A stretch of 64,000 nt of DNA from Paralimibaculum aggregatum (GTDB taxonomy: Bacteria > Pseudomonadota > Alphaproteobacteria > Rhodobacterales > Rhodobacteraceae), in assembly GCF_030270585.1 (NCBI RefSeq), contig NZ_BSYI01000011.1:62001-126000 (forward strand), given 5' to 3'. Under the pieces are notes generated by a model, which was given only the letters and a program-made list of their open reading frames with translations, did not search any database and had not been told where the DNA came from. Numbering within the stretch: the stretch's first letter is position 1; each line of letters opens with the position of its first letter. The position numbers and the translations under genes were made by a program. This document shows positions 58,256 through 64,000 of this stretch, piece after piece.

Positions 58256-58695
58256 CGCCGCCCCCGCTGCACCGCCGCCTTCGCGCCGGCCCGCAGGGCG
58301 CGGCGCACGCGGCTGCGCACCCGCCGCCTCACGGCGCGCCAGGCGACCCAGAAGAAGGGCTGCGCCTCGTGGCCCGGATGCCGCTCCTGCCCCTCGCCGC
58401 CGGGGTGCCGGCCGAACTCGCTGCGGAAGGCCGCGTCGCGCGTCTCCTTCTCCGAGCCCGCCCAGATCATCACCTCGACGGCCCGGCCGTCGGCGCGCGG
58501 GCGCAGCCGGTGGTGGATGTCATCCGCCACGTGCAGATCGTCGTCGGAGCGCGGCGCGAGCGTGCGCGCGACCGAGACCATCTCCCGGCCGCCCCGGTTG
58601 AGCGCGTCCGTCAGCTTCTCGAGCTCGGCCTCGGCCAGCCCGTCGAAGACCGAGCGGGCATGCTCGAGCCCCTCGACATACCGCTTGCGGGCCAT
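58252..58695 (-). CDS. HK97 gp10-like head-tail protein
   Basis: The protein is 147 aa. The N-terminal helix (YVEGLEHARSVFDGLAEAELEKL) followed by GGREMVSVARTLAPRSDDDL and a region near VAWRAVRRRVRSRVRRALRA is typical of the HK97-gp10/minor head family involved in head-tail joining. The C-terminus is strongly basic. The start overlaps the upstream stop by one base. Confidence 0.8.
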   Translation of the reverse strand: MARKRYVEGLEHARSVFDGLAEAELEKLTDALNRGGREMVSVARTLAPRSDDDLHVADDIHHRLRPRADGRAVEVMIWAGSEKETRDAAFRSEFGRHPGGEGQERHPGHEAQPFFWVAWRAVRRRVRSRVRRALRAGAKAAVQRGRR

Positions 58696-59690
58696 CAGGC
58701 GATCTTGCCCACGAGCAGATAGGTGTCGGTGGCGACGCATTGCAGCGAGGCCGCCGCATGCTGGCCGTCGAGCCCGAGCGTCGCGCTCGGCTCGATCGTG
58801 ACGCCGCCGCCGGCGGTGACGCTGACCGCGCCCGTGCCCCATTGCAGCAGGTCGACCCGCTGCCCCACCGACAGGGTGCCGCTGTTGACCGTGAGCGCCT
58901 GCGCCGTGCCGGCGGTGAACCGCAGCAGCTTGAAGGCGTCCGAGGCCTGCAGCGTATAGTCGGCCGCCTTGTCGTCGACCGTCTGCGTGCGCCCGTCGCG
59001 CCAGGTCTGGCTGCCGAGCTCGGTGTCGAGCGCCGCGGCGATCTCCGCGCCTGTCTGGTCGGCGGTGGCCCCGTCCTCGACGTTGATGGCGGTGCGCAGG
59101 CCGCCCGCGGTCACCGCCCCGGTCAGGCCGGCGACAGAGGCCACCGGCGAGACATCGGCGCCGTCGGCGATCCCGGCCAGCTTGCTCTTCTCGTCGTCGG
59201 TGAAGGCGTTGGTGTCGGCCTCGGCCTCGTAGGCCGCCTTGATCTCCGCGCCGGTCTGGTCGCCCGTCGCCCCGTCCTCGACGTTGATGGCGGTGCGCAG
59301 CCCCGCCGCGGTCACCGCCCCGGTCAGCCCGGCGACAGAGGCCACCGGCGAGACATCGGCGCCGTCGGCGATCCCGGCCAGCTTGCTCTTCTCGTCGTCG
59401 GTGAAGGCGTTGGTGTCGGCCTCGGCCTCGTAGGCCGCCTTGATCTCCGCGCCGGTCTGGTCGCCCGTCGCCCCGTCCTCGACGTTGATGGCGGTGCGCA
59501 GCCCCGCCGCGGTCACCGTCCCGGTCAGGCCGGCGACCGAGGCCACCGCGTCCTCGTCGAGCCAGAGGGCGCTGTCCGCCAGGTCCGTGGCGACCGTGCG
59601 GACATCGGCCGCGGAGATATCGCCCGCGCTGTTGTCGGCCAGCAGGGTCGCGATCTGGGTGGCCATCTCGGCCCGTGTGCGCTGTGTCAT
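58695..59690 (-). CDS. phage structural protein with tandem 67-residue repeats
   Basis: The protein is 331 aa. The N-terminus MTQRTRAEMATQIATLLADN leads into 2.5 copies of a 67-residue unit that begins SVAGLTGxVTAAGLRTAINV and includes FTDDEKSKLAGIADGADV, a motif common in phage tail fibre and capsid decoration proteins. A distinct C-terminal domain (about residues 225-331) follows. It lies among head-tail genes, so it could be a head fibre or a fibre moved from the tail module. Between the two full copies I noticed only the substitution TV/AV. Confidence 0.7.
   Translation of the reverse strand: MTQRTRAEMATQIATLLADNSAGDISAADVRTVATDLADSALWLDEDAVASVAGLTGTVTAAGLRTAINVEDGATGDQTGAEIKAAYEAEADTNAFTDDEKSKLAGIADGADVSPVASVAGLTGAVTAAGLRTAINVEDGATGDQTGAEIKAAYEAEADTNAFTDDEKSKLAGIADGADVSPVASVAGLTGAVTAGGLRTAINVEDGATADQTGAEIAAALDTELGSQTWRDGRTQTVDDKAADYTLQASDAFKLLRFTAGTAQALTVNSGTLSVGQRVDLLQWGTGAVSVTAGGGVTIEPSATLGLDGQHAAASLQCVATDTYLLVGKIA
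59031..59540 (-). repeat. 201-bp in-frame tandem repeats
   Basis: Two almost identical 201-bp units (59340-59540 and 59139-59339) and a partial third (about 59031-59138) lie within the repeat protein gene. The period is a multiple of three, so copy number can change without breaking the frame. Confidence 0.85.
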
Positions 59691-59699
59691 CTCGCCTCG

Positions 59700-60092
59700 C
59701 TATCCGAAGGCCGAGGAGAACGCCGGGGAGAACGCCCGCGTCAGGTCCGCCCCCACGGCCACGCCCCGCTCGAGCTTCATCTCGATCACGCGGTTGCGGT
59801 TGTCGATCTGGATCGGCTGGCCGCGGATGTTCCACACCGCCCCGCGGATCACCACGCGGTCGGCCGAGGTGATCCCGGTCGCGGCGGCCGAATACCGGAT
59901 GCGCAGCGTGCCGGTGGCATTGCCCTCGAGGCGCCCGGCCTCGATGCCCTCCTTGCCGAGGGTCTCGCGGAAATGCGCCCAGACCGTGACCAGGTCGCCC
60001 CAGACCCCGAGCGCCTGGCCGTGCGCGTCGCGCCCGTCATCGCTGCGGCGCTGGAAGCGCGCCCGCTCTCGGAACCGTCCTGCCCGTGGCAT
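59700..60092 (-). CDS. phage head closure protein (head-tail adaptor)
   Basis: The protein is 130 aa. FRERARFQRRSDDGRDAHGQ, then GVWGDLVTVWAHFRETLGKE and the beta segment DRVVIRGAVWNIRGQPIQID, are typical of the SPP1 gp16/HK97 gp7-like stopper family that closes the connector. The gene starts 3 nt after the gp6-like gene ends. Confidence 0.82.
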   Translation of the reverse strand: MPRAGRFRERARFQRRSDDGRDAHGQALGVWGDLVTVWAHFRETLGKEGIEAGRLEGNATGTLRIRYSAAATGITSADRVVIRGAVWNIRGQPIQIDNRNRVIEMKLERGVAVGADLTRAFSPAFSSAFG

Positions 60093-60095
60093 CGC

Positions 60096-60704
60096 TCAGC
60101 CGAAACTGTGGATCCGGTAGGGATCGACGAGCTCGCGCACGCCGAGCGGCACCTCCGCCGGCGCCGCCGCCGCAATCACGGTCTCGCGGTGCTCGTACAT
60201 CGTGCCGGCCAGCATCAGCAGCCCGGCCAGGAGATCGCCCGGCACCTGCTCCGAGGCATAGCCCGCGGTATAGGTGATCGAGACCGGCAGGCCCCAGTGG
60301 CGGTAATCCGGCCAGCTCTCGCCGAAGGCCGGGCGCAGCAGCGCCGGCACCGGGGTCAGATCCGCCTCCCAGCTGCTCGCCGCCACGGTCTGGCTCGCGC
60401 CGTCCGGGTCGACATAGCCGACCGAGGCGATGGCCGAGACCTGCCCGCCCATCAGCTCGATATCCGCCCATGACGTCTCGGGGAAGCCCGAGAGGCGCAG
60501 CACCACCTCGCGCGACACCAGGAGCCGGCCGGTGCGCCGCTCGATCATCGCGCGGGCGGCCGCGATCACGCGGGCGACCTGGTCGTCGTCGTCGGCGAAA
60601 TCGACGCGCAGATGCTCCTTCGCCTCCGCCACCGTCACCGGCTCGGAGGCCGCGGTGCCGGGGTCGAAGGCCAGCCGCGGGGGCCGCCAGCTCCAGTGTC
60701 TCAC
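60096..60704 (-). CDS. head-tail connector protein (HK97 gp6-like)
   Basis: The protein is 202 aa, starting at GTG 60704, which overlaps the stop of the small upstream gene (GTGA). VTVAEAKEHLRVDFADDDDQ, then RVIAAARAMIERRTGRLLV, is the classic gp6/phage_QLRG start. ADIELMGGQVSAIASVGYVD and the C-terminal VPGDLLAGLLMLAGTMYEHR complete the family pattern. It forms the ring under the portal. Confidence 0.88.
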   Translation of the reverse strand: MRHWSWRPPRLAFDPGTAASEPVTVAEAKEHLRVDFADDDDQVARVIAAARAMIERRTGRLLVSREVVLRLSGFPETSWADIELMGGQVSAIASVGYVDPDGASQTVAASSWEADLTPVPALLRPAFGESWPDYRHWGLPVSITYTAGYASEQVPGDLLAGLLMLAGTMYEHRETVIAAAAPAEVPLGVRELVDPYRIHSFG

Positions 60705-60850
60705 GTCTCGGTTTCCTCGGCCTCGTCGCGGCTGCGGGTCTCGGGCGGGCGGCGCACGGCGCGCTCGGCGCGCGCGGCCTTCACCCGCCCGGGGCGGTCC
60801 CTGGTGCCCGGGCTGCGGTCGCCCGGGCGGGGGCGGTCGTTGTCAGCCAC
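60701..60850 (-). CDS. small basic prophage protein
   Basis: The protein is 49 aa from GTG 60850. It is rich in Arg, Asp, Glu and Pro and has no hydrophobic core. The gene overlaps its upstream neighbour by 8 nt and the gp6-like gene by 4 nt, so it fits the tight operon. It is probably disordered. Its role is unknown. Confidence 0.5.
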   Translation of the reverse strand: MADNDRPRPGDRSPGTRDRPGRVKAARAERAVRRPPETRSRDEAEETET

Positions 60851-61046
60851 TCGAGACCGACAGCACGCCGCTGTTGACCCAGAGCGCGCCAGCCTCCGAG
60901 GGGTCGCTGGTCGGCAGCCCGGTGAGCACCACGCTGGTGCCCGAGACCGAGAGCGTGACCGAGGTGCCGAGCTTCAGGCTGCCGCCGTCGGCCACGGCCA
61001 GGGCGTCGCCGCCCTGCTCGTTGTGGACCTTCGCGTTGTAGCTCAT
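60843..61046 (-). CDS. small prophage structural protein
   Basis: The protein is 67 aa. MSYNAKVHNEQGGDALAVAD is followed by a beta-rich, Ser/Gly/Val-rich part (TSVTLSVSGTSVVLTGLPTS), which looks like a small virion decoration protein. It starts 4 nt after the end of the decoration-like gene. Confidence 0.6.
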   Translation of the reverse strand: MSYNAKVHNEQGGDALAVADGGSLKLGTSVTLSVSGTSVVLTGLPTSDPSEAGALWVNSGVLSVSSG

Positions 61047-61050
61047 GGGC

Positions 61051-61512
61051 TCAGCTCTCCGCCGGGCTCGCCGCGGTGGCGCGGTCGGCGACGGTGGCAT
61101 GGTCGGTGCCCGGCGACTTCCGCTTGCCGTAGAGGATCGCGGTCACCGTGCCGAAGGCGATGTTGGCGGTGCTGCTGCCGCGCACCGCCTGCACATAGCG
61201 CTCCTTCGGGCCGAACACGTCGACGACCAGGAGCTGGCCATTGAGATCGTCGTTGACCGTGCAGGTCGCGGTTGCGACCGCACCGGCGAGCGCGGCCATG
61301 CCGCTGTCGCTGTCGTCGCTGTTCTGCTCCACCGTGAGGGTCGCGACGCCGGTGGCGGCGCTGTCCTCGATGGGGGCCACGAAGATCACGCCCTCGTAAC
61401 CGGCCATGTCGACCCGGTCCGAGTTGTTGTCGATCGCGCTGCCGGCGGACACCGGCGCACCCACCTCGCGGATCTCGACGCTGTCCGAGAGGGGCATGTT
61501 GAAGGGGTTCAT
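61051..61512 (-). CDS. putative capsid decoration / head protein
   Basis: The protein is 153 aa. GGAGG lies 5-9 nt before ATG 61512. Beta-rich segments such as VDMAGYEGVIFVAPIEDSAA, GVATLTVEQNSDDSDSGMAA and LLVVDVFGPKERYVQAVRGS suggest a small virion protein. Its position immediately after the capsid gene fits decoration or stabilisation. No family is confirmed. Confidence 0.65.
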   Translation of the reverse strand: MNPFNMPLSDSVEIREVGAPVSAGSAIDNNSDRVDMAGYEGVIFVAPIEDSAATGVATLTVEQNSDDSDSGMAALAGAVATATCTVNDDLNGQLLVVDVFGPKERYVQAVRGSSTANIAFGTVTAILYGKRKSPGTDHATVADRATAASPAES

Positions 61513-61588
61513 ATCGTCCTCCGATCTGGGGTGGCGCCGCCATCGGCGGGCCATGGCGCCCCGGCCGCGCGCCGGGGCGCGGGGCGGG

Positions 61589-62800
61589 TCAGGCCAGCTT
61601 CACGCGGGCGAAGGCCTCGGCGAGCACCGGCGCACCGTCGGTCTCGCGGCGGGCGATGAAGCCCACCTGGTTGGCCTCGGCATAGAGCTCGTCGAGGCGC
61701 TGCATCTGCATGTCGAGCGCATCGGCGATCCAGTAGTGCGAGAGGTCGCCGAACAGCCCCACCCGCTTGCCGGTGGTGAAGGTGCTCGGCATGTATTCCG
61801 ACATGTAGATCGGCCGGCCGAGCAGGGTGTCGGGATCGCTCCCGGTCAGCCCGGTGCGCCAGAGATACTGGCCCTCGCCGTCCTTCAGCTTGGCCAGCTG
61901 CTTCACCGCGTCGCGGTGGAAGATCCAGACCGCGCGCGAGAGGTACTGGGCCTTGAGCGAGAACTTGGCGTTGATCAGCCCGTCGGCGGTGATCTCCGTC
62001 TGGCTGTTGTCGGTCGCGACATCGCGGCTCGCCGGGATACCGTCGTTGCTGGCGGTCATCAGGCCGAGCGGCTGGCGCTGGCCGGTGCCGTTGATGAAGG
62101 CCTTCTCCTCGGTCACGCCGAACTTGTAGGCGAAGCGCTGGCGCACCAGCGCCTCGATGCCGATGGTCGACTTGCGCAGGATGTCCTTCGAGATCTTGAT
62201 CCGCTTCGCGAAGGGGTGCGGGTAGATCTCGCGCTTGCCGAACTTCATCGCGGTGTCGTTGGAGCCGGTGCCGAGCTCGGTGGTCCACTCGGCATCCGAG
62301 GGGTCGGCCACCAGCTCGGGCGCGCCGAGCGAGCCGGCCATGCCGAGCTGCTCGGTGGTCGCCAGCCGGCGGATGAAGACCTCGTCGTCGACCGCCTTGA
62401 TCAGCGTGTTCACGAACTGCTGCGGCGCGGTGATGAAGCCGCCGCTCGGCCCGTCCTCGGCCTGCAGGTCGCGCACCTCGAGCCCGGCGCCGATGCGCCC
62501 GGTGCGCAGATAGGTCTCCCAGGCGCGCTGGCGCTGCTCGGCCTGGGTGCCCTGCGGCTTGCCGCGGGTCTCCGCCCCGGTCTCGGCCTCGCGCAGCGCC
62601 GACTCGCGCTCGAGCTCGCGCAGCCGCTCCTCCTGCTCGATCTGGCGGCCGACCTTCTCGGCCTCCTCCATCGCGCGCGTGAAGTTGCCGCGCTCCTCGT
62701 CGGTCATCTCCCGCTTCTCGGCCTCGGCCTGGTCGACGATCGACCGCGCCTGCGCCACGATCTGCGCCCGCTTCTCGCGGAGCTCCTTGGGGTCAGCCAT
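61589..62800 (-). CDS. HK97-family major capsid protein
   Basis: The protein is 403 aa. The N-terminal 120 residues are a charged coiled coil (RAMEEAEKVGRQIEQEERLR), the delta/scaffold domain removed by the prohead protease. The HK97 fold follows (GGFITAPQQFVNTLIKAVDD, FINGTGQRQPLGLM, IFHRDAVKQLAKLKDGEGQY, LGRPIYMSEYMPS, FGDLSHYWIADA). AGGAGG precedes ATG 62800. Confidence 0.95.
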   Translation of the reverse strand: MADPKELREKRAQIVAQARSIVDQAEAEKREMTDEERGNFTRAMEEAEKVGRQIEQEERLRELERESALREAETGAETRGKPQGTQAEQRQRAWETYLRTGRIGAGLEVRDLQAEDGPSGGFITAPQQFVNTLIKAVDDEVFIRRLATTEQLGMAGSLGAPELVADPSDAEWTTELGTGSNDTAMKFGKREIYPHPFAKRIKISKDILRKSTIGIEALVRQRFAYKFGVTEEKAFINGTGQRQPLGLMTASNDGIPASRDVATDNSQTEITADGLINAKFSLKAQYLSRAVWIFHRDAVKQLAKLKDGEGQYLWRTGLTGSDPDTLLGRPIYMSEYMPSTFTTGKRVGLFGDLSHYWIADALDMQMQRLDELYAEANQVGFIARRETDGAPVLAEAFARVKLA

Positions 62801-62837
62801 ATGTGCCTCCTTGGCTGCTGTGCGGATGGGTCCGCGG

Positions 62838-63842
62838 TCAGATCCCGGCGAGCCGAAGACGGGCCCGCGCAAGGGTGAGGGACGGCGCCGGGGCTGCCGG
62901 TGCCGGTGGTCGTGCCGCCTCGAGGCTGCGCAGCGCGGCCTCGGTCTCCGGGTAGGCGGGGAAGGTCACCACGCTCACGTCGAAGAGCTCCCCGACATGG
63001 TGGATGGTGCGCACGGTCGTGCCGTCGTCGCGGAAGTCCCAGGTGTCGTGGTCGACCGTGAAGCCGAAGGACATCTGGTTGACATCGCCGCGCGCCATGC
63101 TGGCCCGCAGGTCGCGCGCGCTCTGCGTCTCCGGCAGGTCGATCTCGACGGCCAGCCCGCGGGCATCCTCCGAGAGCCGGAGCGTGCCCGAGCGGGTGCG
63201 CCCGAGCACCATGTTGGCGTCGTGGTTGATCAGCGCCCGGGTATCGCCGCCGAGCGCATCGCGGAACGCGCCCGGCGCGATCACCTCGGTGAAGCCCCCG
63301 AGATCCTCGGAGGCGGAGTTGTAGAGGGCGGCATAGCCGCGCACCAGGCGCGCCTCGCCGTCCTCGGCCTCGGCCATGCGGAGATCGCCCGCCGGCGCCA
63401 GCCGTCGCTCTGCCTTCATCGCTGTCTCCCCTGATCGGCGGGCACCTTGCGGGTCGCGCAGATGCCAAGGCTCAAACGCCTCAATGTCATCCAGTGACGG
63501 CCACACCCCGGCGAAGGCCATGGCCCGGTCATCCAGGTACACCCGAGCGGCCGGCTTGCTCGTCGGCCACGACACGCGGGCGAGCACCCTTGCAGCCTCG
63601 GCATCGCCGCCAAGGCTTTCAGCGAGTGCGCCCGCCAGCCACTCTCTCATCGCGGCCACGCCGTCAGCATCGCCGGACCGCGCCGAATGCACCGCGATGT
63701 CAAAGCGGTCTGCCGCGGATGCGAGAAACTCCATCGCGCCCTCGACGGCGGGGCCTGAGATGACCGCAGCGCCCCGCCACACCCCGTCGTGCAGATGCAG
63801 CACGCCATCGAAGTCCAGGCAGAGGAGCGGCTTTCTAGGCAT
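62838..63842 (-). CDS. HAD-like phosphatase domain fused to HK97 prohead protease
   Basis: This is one frame of 334 aa. Residues 1-125 are a HAD domain with motif I LLCLDFDGVL, a serine in AVHSARS and motif IV VYLDDRA. Residues 142-334 are a peptidase S78/U35 prohead protease: LVRGYAALYNSASEDLGGFT, the histidine in LINHDAN, the serine in NQMSFGFTV, and DVSVVTFPAYPETEA. An internal ATG at 63419 has its own AGGGGAGA, so a separate protease of 193 aa may also be made. The start at 63842 overlaps the portal stop by 8 nt. The protease matures the prohead. The HAD part has no known role there. Confidence 0.78.
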   Translation of the reverse strand: MPRKPLLCLDFDGVLHLHDGVWRGAAVISGPAVEGAMEFLASAADRFDIAVHSARSGDADGVAAMREWLAGALAESLGGDAEAARVLARVSWPTSKPAARVYLDDRAMAFAGVWPSLDDIEAFEPWHLRDPQGARRSGETAMKAERRLAPAGDLRMAEAEDGEARLVRGYAALYNSASEDLGGFTEVIAPGAFRDALGGDTRALINHDANMVLGRTRSGTLRLSEDARGLAVEIDLPETQSARDLRASMARGDVNQMSFGFTVDHDTWDFRDDGTTVRTIHHVGELFDVSVVTFPAYPETEAALRSLEAARPPAPAAPAPSLTLARARLRLAGI

Positions 63843-64000
63843 CAGCCCCATCCGCCGCGCCCGCCCCGTCCGGCACGTCGCCGGCGAAGACCCGCGCGAG
63901 GTCGATCGGCACCGTGGCGCCCTGCACATAGAGCTGGTCGCCGCCCTCGACGCGGGCCAGCCCCTCGAGGCCGCGGATCTCGTTGGGGGTCATCGCCGAC
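63835..64000 (-). CDS. phage portal protein, C-terminal part (cut by window edge)
   Basis: Only the last 54 residues are present. MTPNEIRGLEGLARVEGGDQ, then LYVQGATVPIDLARVF, is the usual C-terminal signature of HK97-type portal proteins (NEIR..E.L....GD.L..Q...VP). The 5' part lies beyond base 64000. Its place before protease and capsid is the expected one. Confidence 0.8.
   Translation of the reverse strand, partial: SAMTPNEIRGLEGLARVEGGDQLYVQGATVPIDLARVFAGDVPDGAGAADGADA

Larger units (their letters stand above)
43882..64000 (-). mobile_element. siphovirus-type prophage, structural and lysis region (partial)
   Basis: Twenty-seven consecutive minus-strand genes follow the order portal, protease, capsid, connectors, tail tube, tail assembly, tape measure, tail tip, fibre and lysis, mostly with 1-11 nt overlaps. 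The 5' side (portal, terminase, replication, integrase) extends beyond the window. The left end lies at about 43.8 kb. No attachment repeat was found there. All structural frames are intact, so the phage may be functional. Confidence 0.85.

Noticed and set aside
59031-59540. CRISPR-like repeat array
   Set aside because: The repeat is 201 bp, contiguous, coding and without spacers. It is a protein repeat.
43882-64000. Gene transfer agent instead of prophage
   Set aside because: Some genes resemble GTA counterparts (gp10-like chaperone), but the cluster has its own lysis genes, an esterase fibre, a frameshift site and many gene differences from the GTA order. A prophage fits better.

Overview
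The window is GC-rich DNA from an alphaproteobacterium, most likely a member of the Rhodobacterales (Paracoccaceae/Rhodobacteraceae). The indications are a methylmalonyl-CoA cluster (pccB, pccA, mcm) interspersed with small hypothetical genes, an HslV with an N-terminal propeptide, a phasin gene preceded by PhaR-like sites, and a tail assembly gene of the GTA-gp10 type. No rRNA, tRNA or CRISPR was seen.

Bases 1-34,200 look like ordinary chromosome. They hold isocitrate dehydrogenase, a methyltransferase, a YbjN-like protein, proC, a phasin, csaA, a DUF898/M48 membrane-protease pair, an MBL hydrolase, an EnvZ-like kinase, a secreted metzincin and an hslV-membrane protein-hslU operon. Most of the propionate assimilation pathway follows, spread over 15.5-31.8 kb: prpE (propionate to propionyl-CoA), pccAB (to methylmalonyl-CoA) and methylmalonyl-CoA mutase (to succinyl-CoA). 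A fused NADP-type malic enzyme (maeB) and ketopantoate reductase (panE) lie between them. The section ends with a receiver-HPt protein translationally coupled to a sigma-54 activator. Within it lie a decayed MAPEG gene and a RidA gene whose 5' part is an AT-richer winged-helix-like segment.

Bases about 34,560-43,850 form an accessory island of visibly lower GC. It carries an AAA+ ATPase and a subtilase arranged like the IetAS plasmid/phage-exclusion system, with a perfect 10-bp inverted repeat in the leader. It also has a complete IS5-family element with recognisable ends, and a cluster of small lipoproteins. Three of these lipoproteins are diverged paralogues of a family I do not recognise.

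Bases 43,882-64,000 are the structural and lysis half of a siphovirus-type prophage on the minus strand. Transcription runs from the right edge leftwards: portal (cut by the window edge), HAD/prohead protease fusion, HK97-type capsid, head-tail connectors, tail tube, tail assembly chaperone, tape measure, tail tip, a tail protein with an SGNH esterase motif, a GH19-type endolysin and a holin-like protein. Most genes overlap by 1-11 nt. The tail assembly chaperone contains an in-frame G GGA AAG slippery heptamer that joins it to the following open frame, as in the lambda G/GT frameshift. Integrase, terminase and replication genes must lie outside the window.
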